This document shows positions 24,728 through 36,323 of a DNA stretch of 64,000 nt, in pieces. This stretch comes from Coffea arabica (taxonomy: Eukaryota > Streptophyta > Magnoliopsida > Gentianales > Rubiaceae). The DNA is taken from the NCBI RefSeq assembly GCF_036785885.1, contig NC_092315.1:20376026-20440025 (forward strand), in the 5' to 3' direction. The stretch's first letter is position 1, and every line of letters begins with the position of its first letter. The translations under genes were made by a program, and so were the position numbers. The notes beneath the pieces are model-generated. The model was not told where the DNA came from. It made no database searches and worked only from the letters and a program-made list of their open reading frames with translations.

Positions 24728-26000
24728 CTATAATCTTGATATATCCAACATCTTCGTCAACTTGACAAAAGTCTCCATCTTCAACGCCTTGGTGAAAATG
24801 TCAGCCATTTGCTCTTTAGTTCTGCAATAATCAACTTGAAGCTCCTTTCGAACCAACTCACGCGTGATGTGATATTTGATATCTAAGTGTTTACTGTGCT
24901 CACGGAGAACCGAATTCTTAGACAATTCAACAGCCAACTTACTATCACAATAAATGTTCGTAGGACCAATTTGCTTTTGCTGTAGAATGCTAACTATGCG
25001 ATGTAACCATAAAACTTGAGTTGCACTATTAGCTACTGCAATATACTCCGCCTCTGTAGCAGACAATGCAATTATCTGTTGTTTCTTAGAACTCCAAGAA
25101 AACACTCTTGAGTCAATAAAAATGCATGCCCTGAAGTACTCTTCCTCTCAACTGTATCACCTACCTAATTACTATCTGTATAGCCAAACAACTCAATTGG
25201 ATCATTTCCTGAATAAAAATACTATCACTCTGAGTGCCTTCAATTCACCCCAAAATCCTCTTAGCCGCCTGCAAATATGATTGACTTGGATATTCCATGA
25301 ATTTGCTAATTAATCAACCCAACAACAAAATTGGTCTTTGGTCTCGTAGATGTCAGATACCTCAAACTCCCTACCAAACTTTTAAAGTAGGTAGGATTCA
25401 CATATCCACCAACATTCTTCTTGGTCAAGCTCATGGAGTTAGAATTGGCTTAACTGCATCCAACTTGAACTTCTTTATGATATCACTTGCATATTTCTTT
25501 TGAGAAATAAAAATCCCACTATTAGACTTAAAAACTTCAATTCCCAAGAAATATGACATAAGTCCCACTATTAGACTGAACTGTGCAATCGTTTTCAAAT
25601 TATTTTTTGTAAAATCATAGCATTTACATATAAGCACATAATAAGAATATCACTACCGCAGAAGATTAAAAATATAAAATGTGCTCATGTAGACATTTCT
25701 AAAAATCACGAGCAAGAAAATAAGAGTCAATCCTCGTATACCATTGGATTTAAACTTTGTCTTGTATACCGACTTCACTCTAATGATTTTTTTACCAGTT
25801 GAAAGAAAAGTAAGTTTTCAAGTATCATTCCTCTTAATTACATGAATTTCTTTCTCCATTGCTTTCATCCAACGATCATCATGGGCTACCTCCTCATACA
25901 TCATAGGATCACAATTTGCAAACAAAGCAAAATTAACTATATTTTCATCAGAAGGAATATCGTCTGGTATAATCACATAATCTTGCAAATGATCCGGCAT
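24728..26000 (-). pseudogene. Copia 2 reverse transcriptase and RNase H, degenerate
   Basis: Reading down from 26000: the RT start (MYEEVAHDDRWMKAMEKEI, then KKIIRVKSVYKTKFKSNG), a deletion of most of the fingers and palm, SDILIMCLYVNAM (the catalytic Y-V-D-D box, here Y-V-N-A), SYFLGIEVFKSNSGIFISQ, the copia connection and RNase H (VFSWSSKKQQIIALSATEAE, then YCDSKLAVELSKN, HLDIKYHITRELV and ADIFTKAL). RNase H at 24728-25105 is open; the RT is fragmentary and catalytically dead. The stop before the polypurine tract is at 24728. Confidence 0.85.
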
Positions 26001-26108
26001 CTGTAGCTGACACTGTGGAAGTCCAATTAACTCAGTCTTTGGACCCCGAGCAACTGGTAATGGCTGAATATCATTATTAACCTCCTCTTATTGATAATTT
26101 AGTGTTAC

Positions 26109-29100
26109 TGTGACGCCTCCACTTCTGCCAAGAGCGAACCCATGGGTATCAATGGAACGCCTGCCTAGCTCTCGCTAGGACTCAATACGAATCCAATTCA
26201 AACTTAAGGATAACAACCAAAGAATAAAAGTCGAAATAAAGAAAGGTCACTTCTTTAAATAAACTTTCAAGTTTTACAACACAAGTTCTCAAAAGTACAA
26301 CAGCTTTCCCAAAATACAACCATTATCAGTCGACTAGTCAATTACACCCCAAGATTTTTAATCAAAATAGTCAAGTCGGCTTCCTCAAAAATTCTTTCCA
26401 ATACGAGCTCTTGCTTAGGAAAACAAAATTAATGGGGTGAGCGAAACGCTCAGTGAGGCCAAGAAAACATGCAAACACATAGTTCCAATAACAATAACAC
26501 TTACATGGAAAGTAAATCAATAAAGTTCAAGTAATTCATAATTTAATAATAAACACATTTAATAAGGATACAGGAGTTCTCAGTAGCTATATTCCACTTG
26601 CTTTGCTGATACTCGATCTAATACCTCCACGTGATGACACTCCGTCAACCGGGTAGGTATTAAGTCCATAGAACTCCGCTTATTTCGTACGCCCGTTCAC
26701 CGTTACACCCCCTGCTCCGGGCCTGCACTTCTTTTATATAAGGCGATACTACTCGAGTATGCCAAGCAAGATCTCTCAAATAGATCAAGCTTATGATTTT
26801 TTTCTCATGGCTCACCAAGTTTCACGACCAAACCCATGCCGGCTCGAGTCGTAAGATCGGCCAATGAGTTTGGGGGTCCCCCACTATTATAATATAAGTC
26901 GATGAGATTCACTTCAATCGACATATGCAAACATAGCATAATTCACTATTGTAACACTTCACTTAGCAAATTCACTTCATATAATTCAAATATAATTCAC
27001 TTAAAAAAGAACGAGTGCGATAAAGTACAAACTCATCTCGATAATTCCAAAATACTCAATTAATGAGAAACAATTTATGCACTTAGCAATACTTCATATA
27101 CTTGACACTCACCAATTCAAAACAAATGAGTAAAGAAAGTCTTTAGTGATCTACTCCGAGATTCTCCTCAAGACCCTCTTGATCGCCTGAAGAAAAATGA
27201 CCAATAATCATTCTCATACATTCATAATCCCTTATCAAACAAGGAAGAATGTACACTTGCTTAAAATTAAGATAACGTCTTAAAAGAGCTTCACTCTACT
27301 GAAATTCAAGATTCAACTCTTAAGAAATCAGAAAATTTCAGCTTTCCGCGACAAAACTTAGAAAATCAGATCTCTTGTTTGGTATGTCCAAAAATGGAAA
27401 ACTTTACACCGTTGAAAATTAGATCCAAACAACTAAAAGTTCGCAGAAGAAACTTTTCCAAGATTCCAAACAAAAAGCATTCATTTTTCAGCTCAAAGTT
27501 GCTGATTCATAAAGACAAGACAGAACCAGTCTTGGTTTTCAGTGGTGTTTGGAAATTCGGCAAAATTCACAGAAAGTGAATCAGCCTCTGAAATTTGTAA
27601 CACAATAAGAGTCCCATACAAAGTTTCAAAACAAGCGGAACTAAATTCGGAGTTTTGAGTAACAAGATATAGCTGTTTGAAGTAGGTTGGTTTTTGTAAT
27701 CTGATCAGTGAATTTTCAGATTTGAAGAGAAATCTTTGAGGCATTATTTGAGCATCGAAATGGTATTGGAATTACACCAAATTTTGCACACTTGAACTTC
27801 CATACATGGACTGCTTCTCTAAAAAAAATTTAGGTAAAAACTCACATGGGAAGGCAGTTAACGAAACGACCAAAATTTGTGAAATATTTCAAAGCTAATC
27901 TACCATCCTACTTCTCTTTCTTTTTCAAAAGTTTGGTCCAATGAAATCAGTCCCAATTCACTCCATTTTTTACAGAAAGATTCCAAAAACATTTAATAAG
28001 CAATTGACACTAAAATTTTTGAAGTATAACATCCCAAAACATATTTGACCATTCGGCCAACAAGGAAGAGAAAATTTTCCAGTTTCCAGCTTTGTCACAT
28101 TTTTGAAATCAAACTATATCTAGCTCTATACAACTCCAAATTGGGAATGGTTTATGGTGTTGGAAACTAGATTCAAAATTTACAATTCATCAGAAGGCAT
28201 CGTTTTGATAATCTTTTCACAAGTAGAACAAAATAGAGTTACAAGGTGCAGCTTCCCAGTTTCATTCGAATAAACAGTCAAAACAGAACAGCCAACTTTG
28301 CCGACTCGCTACGGTTCACTCAAAATGAACTAGCAGGGAATTTTTATACCGTTGAAAAGCTATGAATGTCTAGTTTTGAATGCTACCAATGGGACTCAAT
28401 TTTTATTTTTGTATAGAGAGTTACGTTCAGACAAAGAAGCACTGTCTGAGTACCCCTGCTAGGCGTTTTCCAGATTTGAAACTTTTCCAAAACTGAAGTT
28501 TTGTGCAACCATTCGACACGATTTTTGAAAGGCACTTTGAACACACAATATACAACATATATCCATCAATTTAACAGTCAACTAAGCATCAAAATTTCGA
28601 AACTAAAACAGAACAACATGACCAGAATTTCGGCCAGCTTCCTTTCGCAATTTCCTCCAACTTTTTCTCCACTTTCTAACCGTAATCAAGCTATCTATCA
28701 CATAAACAACCACAATCAAACAATCAAGCCTCAAGTCAGGTACCTAGAGTCCTCGTCAAGACAGCTAGCCTATCATTTAAAGCGGAAATAATTGGTTCCT
28801 CAAGTCCGCTAGCCTATGAGTGCAATTAGGGTTTCAAACCCATAAAGATTAACCATTAAACTTCTTATAATTTGAAAGAGAAAAGAGGTGGAATGGTTAC
28901 CCTTTAAACCCTTAAAGAAAATCAGATTTTCCACCAAAATTTCCTTCGAGAAATTCCACAAGATTGCTTCTTACTCCAAGCTAGAATGAATCTCCAAGAA
29001 ACTAGAAAGTTGGATGATGATTTGTAGACAAAATGGAAGCTAAAGGAAATGGAGATTTTCTTTCCTTTCTTTCTTGGTTGGTCGGCTGAATGGAGAGGAG

Positions 29101-29475
29101 AAAGATGAGGGTTTGAGTGTTTAGCTTGTGAGGGAAGAATGAAGGAAAGTTGCTTTAAGTTGGGTGCAAAAAGTCAACTTTGAATAGTTGTCGAAATAGT
29201 GTCGTGCACTACCGATTCCTCTCTTGTTTGGTACACTTATGCACTAATCTTCCAATGTAATTCCTCTAACATTGTAATTACTCACACTTACAAGTCTAGT
29301 ATTAATTCCTCAAGTCTCTAATTAGTCACGCGATATGATTTTCGAGAAATTTGCGACGCGCGCGCGATAAGGCGAAAATTTAAAAGAAATTCATGCAACT
29401 AAAATATAATTAACTAACACTAGAGCAAATACTTATAAAATGACTAAATTGAGAAATAAAATATGAGTCTTCACA
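26109..29475 (-). mobile_element. Solo LTR, 3,367 bp, gypsy type, with TSD GTTAC, nested in copia 2
   Basis: It begins TGTGACGCCTCCAC and ends GAGTCTTCACA on the plus strand, with GTTAC at both 26104-26108 and 29476-29480. It is homologous along its length to the LTRs at 6141 and 18140. No internal sequence remains. It lies between the integrase and RT regions of copia 2, so it is younger than that copy. Confidence 0.9.
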
Positions 29476-29480
29476 GTTAC

Positions 29481-30193
29481 CTCTGCTATATTAGAATTTT
29501 CAGTAGACCAGTCCCAAACACCTCTTTCGTCAAAGGCCACATCTTTACTCACCCTCACTTTTTCTGTCACAAGATTATATAACCTATAAGCTTAGAAAAC
29601 TTCACTGTAGCCAATAAATACACATTTCTTCCCCTTATCATCAAGTTTTTTCCTTAATTGATCATGAACAAGGGAATAGATAATACACCCAAAAACTTTG
29701 AGATGGCCAACAAAAGGTCTTCTACCATTCCATACTTCTTCAGGAGTTTTTTTTAGAACACTTTTGAAAGTTCACATGTTCAACAAATAAATTGTACCAA
29801 AAATTGCCTCTACCCAAAAAGAGTTTGGCATATTTTTCAGTTTCAACATAGATTTTACCATATTTATAACAGTTCTATTCTTCCTCTTTGTCACTCCATT
29901 TGTTGTGAAGTGTACCTAATAGTCAACTGATGCTATATTCCATTTTTCTCAAGAAAATCATCACACACCAAATATTCCTGATCCCTATCAGTTCTCAAAA
30001 TTTTAATCTAATAGCCACTTTGCTTCTCAACAAAAGTCTTAATAATTTTAAAAGTGTCATGGGCTTCAGATTTTTGTTTCAAAAAATACACCCGGGCTTT
30101 TCTACTGAAATCATTCATAAAGGTAATAAAATGCCTACAATCACCATTAGAAGGAACTTTCACAGTGCACAAATATGAATGAATAATTTTCAT
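29481..30193 (-). pseudogene. Copia 2 integrase, degenerate
   Basis: The minus strand reads FITFMNDFSRKARVYFLKQK (copia integrase F-I-D-D-x-S-R-K-x-W-V-Y motif) with KILRTDRDQEYL downstream, equivalent to the catalytic D-N-G-G-E box. Many stops follow in the catalytic core and C-terminal part down to the solo LTR. It is a decayed copy. Confidence 0.75.
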
Positions 30194-30338
30194 TGGTCTT
30201 CTAACCCTTCAGGATTTGCCTATCTGAAAGACAACCCTGTGTTGTTTTTTCAAAACACACATATTACAAATTTTACCAGAATTTCTAATACTAGGCTGCC
30301 TACTAATCATTTTTCTATTAGCCAAAAATCTCAAACCG

Positions 30339-31460
30339 TCAAAACCAATTATTGTCATCTATCATCGTAATTAAACAAGAAAAATTGGAAGTACTCAATT
30401 TTAGTGAAAATAAGCGATTTGAAGTCATTAACACACTGGCAATCATTTTAATATTTTTTTTATTAAAAATGGTGTAAGTACCATTCCTAATACGAATATC
30501 ATATATTTTTTTCTTAGACAATTGATCCATACTTAACAAATTATGATGCAACTCATGAACATAGAAAACATCAGAAATAAAATTAGAAGACCCATTTTTT
30601 AAACTGATAGGAATTTTTTCTCTGCCAAACACTAGTAAAATAATGTTATTTCCAAATTTAATTTCACCATCGACAGATTCGTCAATCTCAAAACATAATT
30701 CTTTCTTGCCAGATATATGATTGTTGTAACCCATATTTAAATTCCATTTTTTTTATCAACCACATCAACAATATTACAAGTTAATAATAAAATTTTAGAT
30801 TTTTTATTATTATCCTAAACCTGATTGTCAGAAACATTAATCTAAAAATTTTTGTCTATAATTTTTCAAAATCTGTATTTAAACTGTCTATGGCTCAATT
30901 TTTCACAATTATAACATTAAATTCTCTGTCCAAAATTATTTTAAAATTATATTGATTAAAATTATTTTCTTTGCCAAAATTACCACCTCTGCCTCTACCA
31001 TGACCACCTTTAAAATTAAATTATTACCTCTATCGCGTCCAAGATTTGATGTACCTCCTCTGCCTCTATTATTGTTGCCACGACCACCTCTGATATTTTA
31101 GCCACCTCTATTATTGTAGCTTGGATTCATCTGACTGAATTCACTTTGCTCATTTGCTTCATTATTACCTCTCAAATGTAACTGCATTTGTAATACCTTC
31201 TCTATTATATCCTTCTCCAGGGTATTTTCCAACTTTTTATTCATTCTTTGCTCATATAGAATTAATGATTCCTACAATTCTTCAATACTTAAAATTTTCC
31301 TAATCTTTATCTCCTGAATCACAGCTACTATATGATTAAAATTCATGGATAGGGTGTTGACAACTTTCACAATAAATGTTCTGGCAAGAACGTCATACTG
31401 ATTAAGTGCGATCTCGTTTTTAATATCTGAAAAACGAGAAAAATATGATTCAATAGACAA
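30339..31460 (-). pseudogene. Copia 2 gag, protease and pre-integrase, degenerate
   Basis: Gag remains at 31272-31460 (SIESYFSRFSDIKNEIALNQ, with the usual V-x-x-L-x-x-x-F-x-x-I-V-x-x-I) and a G-R-G-rich stretch near 30990-31110. The protease and pre-integrase part is at 30339-30734: the D-S/T-G motif is replaced by N-M-G in WNLNMGYNNHISGKK, followed by SDVFYVHELHHNLLSMDQLS, the conserved end of the protease. Stops and frameshifts separate the pieces. Confidence 0.75.
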
Positions 31461-31727
31461 GTTTAAATTTCCTTTTTAACATCATCAAATTATTTTGTTG
31501 GATCCTGTTAATCCTTTTGTATGTCTTTTCCAATATATCCCAACTCTCCTTGCTGAGTGAGCCGTAGTAATTTTTTCAAAAATTGATTCAATATATCAAT
31601 TAATTTACATGCCTTGAGATGAGTTATCATCTGTTTTGGTCAAAAATTAAATTTTACCTTTGTTTTGAGTTTTTTGATAGAACAAATAATATTAAAATTA
31701 GGGTTTACCGTACTTCAATCTACCGTA

Positions 31728-31739
31728 ACTTTGATACCA
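31728..31739 (-). other. Primer binding site of copia 2
   Basis: TGGTATCAAAGT on the minus strand, matching the initiator tRNA-Met complement at 10 of 12 positions, three bases from the LTR at 31743. Confidence 0.7.
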
Positions 31740-31742
31740 CTC

Positions 31743-32101
31743 TGATGGATCCAAAATAATAATCAAACATAAATCCACAGGAACAATCAGAAAAAATTTG
31801 ATATATGAGGCAAAGGAAATTTCTTGACTAATCATACGAGGCTACGGCTACTGTACAATACAAGAAAAAGGAAACAACCAGGCTACTGATTCTTCAAACG
31901 AAAACGGAGGCAACAATACTAATCCCTTACTGGCTCATTTCTATTACTAACAGTCTAACATTATGGGCCAAATCCAATGTAGCTAACTTTACTAATTTAC
32001 AATGCAACGTATTGTACTAACCAATATATTAATAACACATGACCTCAACTAACATATAACCAAATAAACAAATTACTAAACTTGGTTTATATTGTCCTAC
32101 A
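31743..32101 (-). mobile_element. 5' LTR of copia 2 (359 bp)
   Basis: In element orientation it starts TGTAGGACAATATAAACC and ends with TTATTTTGGATCCATCA next to the primer site. It aligns with 24466-24705. The two LTRs differ by many substitutions and indels, so the insertion is old. Confidence 0.75.
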
Positions 32102-32716
32102 AAAACTCTATGTAAATAAAAGAGTTGTAAGTTGGGTCCATCACTTAAATGTGTTAGACAACCAAACAGTGAATTTATTGCTTCGTCTTTTATGTCTTAG
32201 TTCAATAAGGATGGGCTTCTGCTAAAATTGCAGCCACTTCTCTTTCTATCTTAAATTCTCTCTATTTTTTCACCTCTTCTCAAAAAGCCTTCTTCGGGAG
32301 AAAGACCAATCCATGGATTTTTTTTTTTGTTTTTCTAATAAAGTCTAATAAAGTTTTTCCTAAATTTTCTTAGTAAAAATTTTTTATTTCTCCTAAAAAA
32401 TTTTAGTGAGAATTTTCGGTTCTTCTAAGGATTCCTATGAAGATTTTTGTATTTTTTCATTTTCTAGGGATTCCTTATTTCATTTTCATATTTTCCTTTG
32501 AGACTACATGAAAGTGGTGCAACTTAATCTTTCCCAACATTAGTATCTTGGCCAACGTAATTCAATTTCAATTGGCCATGAAAGCTGAAAAATGGAAATG
32601 TGCAATCACCCTTAAAGAATACGCAACTGACCTTATTAGAAAAGGTAAAAGAAATAAACAATTAATCCATGATTCCTTCAAAATAAAAATCATAAGTATA
32701 TCATTTCAGGAATACT
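32102..32716. other. Intergenic DNA, nothing recognised
   Basis: T-rich sequence with repeated TTTTCCTAAATTTTC and TTAGTGAGAATTTTC words near 32330-32420. It resembles, loosely and in reverse, the intron of the peptide gene near 35400, but I could not align it convincingly. No gene seen. Confidence 0.35.
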
Positions 32717-33010
32717 TTACTGCCAAAATTTGTCGGCAAAACTGCACTGGGCTTTTAAGGAATAATATATATTTCGGGAACGAGCAATTGAACTGCACCC
32801 TTGTATGTAAGGATTTGCTTGTACGCCTTGTGGTTTGCAAATATCAATTGCACCATAAGAAAAATATCTTGCGATTAATAGACAGAGCTCCCGTCCGGCT
32901 GCAGGGAAAATTTTTCGGGGTGGTGCTGCCCGAGTTAGGAGTACCTTCGCCGGTGGCAAAAGGGGCGGAAGACGAAGGACTTGGATGCAAACCAATTCGC
33001 TTTCTATCAC
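32717..33010 (-). pseudogene. RALF-like signalling peptide fragment
   Basis: A 97-codon minus-strand frame contains ARYFSYGAIDICKPQGVQAN followed by PYIQGCSSIARSRN near 32770-32880. RALF peptides, secreted plant signals that bind FERONIA-type receptor kinases, have a Y-I-S-Y-G-A start and an A-N-P-Y-x-R-G-C-S-x-I-x-R-C end; both ends match here. Differences: the segment between Y-I-S-Y and the second cysteine is short, the last cysteine is serine, and the N-terminal part of the frame (from MIESELVCIQVL) is not a convincing signal peptide. It is best read as a decayed or divergent RALF-like gene. It shares its strand with the peptide gene 1.7 kb away. Confidence 0.5.
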
Positions 33011-33022
33011 TTGTTTTTTGAT

Positions 33023-33210
33023 TGATTATTTTAACTGATTATAGATTCTAATTTTGGATAATTAGTTTTTGTAATATTTTCGATTACTTTTGTCTTCTGA
33101 TCATGAATTTTCTAATCACTAAAAAAGTTAAAATTCATAATCACCCAAAAGAGTAGTTTTTGCTTATCATTAATTTCTGTAATCAGATTTTGTAAAGTCT
33201 AAAATAATCA
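33023..33210. mobile_element. Possible small MITE (188 bp)
   Basis: It begins TGATTATTTTA and ends TAAAATAATCA, an 11-bp inverted pair, with further loose inverted similarity inside. It starts just upstream of the RALF-like frame. No target duplication assigned. Confidence 0.35.
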
Positions 33211-34741
33211 AGAATAGTGCCATAGAAACTCAATTATTCAACTTCAATTTGTAAAGAAAACCGTGACATACAAACTAATGAAAAGGGCAAGTAGTACTTC
33301 TTCTTAATTTCTGCATGTTCTATGCTTTAAGTTAAATTGAATTACAAGGGTAATAAATATCCAAAATAAGAAAAAGATGGACATCACTATATTGATCTCT
33401 TCTTCTTCTATAACGAGTAGTTTCTTAGTTTTCAAAGCTACTTTAACTGAACGTAATGGACCATTACTGGAGAAACTAAAGAATATATTACCTGTGTACA
33501 ACTTGGCATAGTAAATCAATTAAAGTGAGATTTTTTTTCTTTTCTTTTTTATTGGTATGAATATTTTCTGAACTCTTTACAAAGCACAGTTTTGGCAGTA
33601 AAGGTGCTGCCATGCAACCAGATATGCACATTAAAATTCCTTCACCAATAACAAAATACTCGTCCTGAACCAACATAAACAGTTTGCAAACTTGCACACT
33701 GAAAACTCAAATGGATGCCAATATACTCAATATTCTTGCATACTTTTCCATTTGCAGGACAAAGTATCTATCAAAGAGAAAAATTTGTGCAAATTTAATC
33801 CAAATGACCTAACTCCAAATTAACAAGAAGCCTAAGAGAGGGAGAGTCAAACCTACCTAACTCCAAATTCCCCTGTCATTTAGTCATAATAGTTCTTTAA
33901 TTTGGTATAACATATAGTTATAAGTATAATAGATAGATAGTCTATGTGATTTGACTGTCATAGCTATTGCTGATAGCATGAATAAACATTAATGAAACTT
34001 TTACAAATTAAAACAGTCTACAAAAGAAAAAGGGAAAAAATAAAAATAAAAATAAAAAGCAGTACCAAAGTGAATCGTATGGTCAATAAGATGTACCCAT
34101 GCAGAGATTTCATCCAGTTACCAACGTCAATTGGAATTTGTAACCAAACTTCACAAAGTTTAAGTTTGGACCAAACGAGAAATTTCATATTTTAGATAAA
34201 GCTATCTCCTCTTCTAGGTTGAGAATATAAACCCCTAAACTTGATTTATATCACCATTAGGTGTACTTATGACATACCAAACTACAAGAGCTCTTGTCAA
34301 AACACATTTTTATCCATTATAGATAGAAAAATGTGAAGGCCAAATATTATCATGAAGAATGATTTAGTAAAATAAGTAGTTTGAGAGCTTATGCATGTGT
34401 AAGAATTTACTAAATTACAATCAACACATATACAATCTCTTCATATATTTAATTTTTTACAAACACTTGAAATGTAGGTCTGTACGAATTTACCGTTTTT
34501 TCATAATTAAATATTTTAAATATAATATGACAGTAAGTTTTTCACACTATCTAATCATCTACATTAAAAGTTTTTCACACTATTGTAAACTTTTTTAAAA
34601 ACATTCCCAAAACGTCTTATCCATACGTATATTTCCATTGCGTCGGCTCAGTATTATATGAGCTTAGCTGCGGTTGGAGCAGTATCAGTCCAACTTTATT
34701 AGTAGGGGTTGATCGGGTCGAGTCCACTTTGATTGGCAACT
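33211..34741. other. Intergenic DNA downstream of the peptide gene, nothing recognised
   Basis: Several short open frames, none recognised. The stretch just below 34742 would hold the 3' UTR of the peptide gene on the minus strand. It is not duplicated elsewhere in the window. Confidence 0.4.
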
Positions 34742-35955
34742 TTATTTTGGTGGGAGTGGGGGTCGGCAACGGTTATAATAACTACATCGTCTTTTTGGTG
34801 GGATGATGCAGCGACTGTAAAACGGTCTGTTGCAAATTGGAGGCCTGTGTAATGGCCTATAACCTATGGGTCCACGGCCTACAGCTTTAGGAGCAGAGTT
34901 AGTAGGAGAACTTGTACCAGTTGCCTTGGGAGCACGACCTGGATCGACTCCAATCATGCCGTCACCACCTGCCAAAATACAAAAAATTACTGCCACAATA
35001 AAATGAGATATTAATATCAAAAGGGCAACATCCACGTCAATTTCCTTGTATTCTTTTTTGATAGAAAGGATTATTCAATCTGCATTAATGGTAGAAATAC
35101 ATCAAATCAAATGTGACACAAATACATATAGGTATGAAATTAATAGATACAATAGATTTGAAAAATTAATATAAATAAATATAACATTGATGCTCCAATA
35201 TATCATGTCTCCCATCTAGATAAATCATTTTAATCCAATAAATTTGTGCATTTTTCTTATAGCACGAGATATGATTAAATATTAGTTCAACTTCAACGAG
35301 AAGTTTAGATTCGATAATAATAAATGGAGAAATTGCAAATGTGAAAAATTAAATCTACAAAATCTCAAGTTTCACAGAAAATGAAAAAAATTGAAAAAAA
35401 AATCTCATAAGGAAAAAAATCAGGGGAAAAATAAAACTTTCATTAGAAGAAATTGGGGAAGAAGAAACTCTCACTAGGAGATCCTTTAAGAGAAGAATCT
35501 GTCATTAGAAAACTCTAGAAGAGAATTTATTACTATGACAAAAACTAAAATATTAAAGAGTGGACTCCCTTTTATGGGAAAAGACCAAATTTATCTGATC
35601 TCTCTTCCGTGAAAAAGGCAGAGGAGATTTTGATAGGAGAAGTTCTAGAGAGAACGAGGAAAATAGTTCAATTTCCTTCTAATCTAATTCCCAAATCAAC
35701 AACTTTCATGCATCAATGATTTATACTACCATCATCATAGTTTATAGTAAGTGTATCAAATTTAGATGAATGTTTTCGATTAAAGCAAACTCACTGCTGA
35801 GCAATTTAAAAAAAAAACTGTCAATAAGAAAGATGTGTATACTTACCGCTGCTGCCAAGTGTCCGTCCAGAGAGAGCTGGTTGGACTAAAATGATGGAAA
35901 TCATCAAAAGCCAAAAGAAGATGAACATAGGAGAAGCAAAAGTCTTGCTCGTCAT
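34742..35955 (-). CDS. Two-exon gene for a small secreted cysteine-containing peptide, copy B
   Basis: Exon 1 (35955-35847) encodes MTSKTFASPMFIFFWLL, a hydrophobic signal-peptide core and QPALSGRTLGSS, and ends at a GTAAGT donor. An 878-bp intron ends TTTTGGCAG at 34969. Exon 2 (34968-34742) completes a split glycine codon and encodes 74 residues: a Gly/Ser/Pro-rich linker (GVDPGRAPKATG), then a basic, proline-rich tail with four cysteines (PPICNRPFYSRC, then PKRRCSYYNRCRPPLPPK) spaced C-x7-C-x7-C-x5-C. The predicted product is 111 residues, secreted and very basic after cleavage. The S-Y-Y-N-x-C-R-P stretch recalls RALF peptides, but there is no Y-I-S-Y motif and I do not recognise the family. 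The exon 1 reading frame and splice donor are conserved in copy A, which supports a real gene. Confidence 0.7.
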
Positions 35956-36323
35956 TGTTTATTTCCATGTGGCTGTCTCATAACTTGTACAATCTCTAGT
36001 GTTATATCTATGATTGAGATTCGGAGAAAGATTTGAAAGGATAAGGCTACGTGAGCCTTATGAAAATGTCTTGTGTAGCTGCTGTTTTATTTGACCCCAT
36101 ATATCACAAATGAAATTAGACTTTAAAGACTTGCATGGGTCTTCTACTTTTTTCTGTGGCGTCCTTCTGTCACACCATATTAGACGCCTGTGGACTAGAA
36201 GGAATCTGTCCCAATTCCTTATTCTGAAGTCTTGTGCTTGAAAGAGACTTAAGTGAAAAATTTTGAGGTAAGCTCAATTCGTCATGAAATAAAAATTGTT
36301 GTCACTTCTCTTATAAACTTTGC
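35956..36323 (-). promoter_or_regulatory. Upstream (promoter-like) block shared by units A, B, C and D
   Basis: These 370 bp upstream of the start codon are conserved in unit A (21844-22195), C (40890-40925 and 41425-41760) and D (63126-63170 and 63575-63910), for example TGTAGCTGCTGTTTTATT, ACTTGCATGGGTC and TTCTGTGGCGTCCTT. A TATA-like ATAGATATAAC lies about 50 bp upstream of the ATG. The block is conserved in C and D although they lack the peptide exons. Calling it a promoter is inference from position. Confidence 0.5.

Larger units (their letters stand above)
24466..32101 (-). mobile_element. Ty1/copia retrotransposon 2, degenerate, with nested solo LTR
   Basis: The right end is a 359-bp 5' LTR (31743-32101) with a primer site at 31728-31739. 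The left end is a partial 3' LTR (about 24466-24705) that shares AGGCTACTGATTCTTCAAAC and most of the next 240 bp with it. Between them, on the minus strand, lie gag, protease, integrase, RT and RNase H in copia order, all broken by stops and deletions. The solo LTR 26109-29475 splits it between integrase and RT. The polypurine tract is at 24706-24720. Confidence 0.85.
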
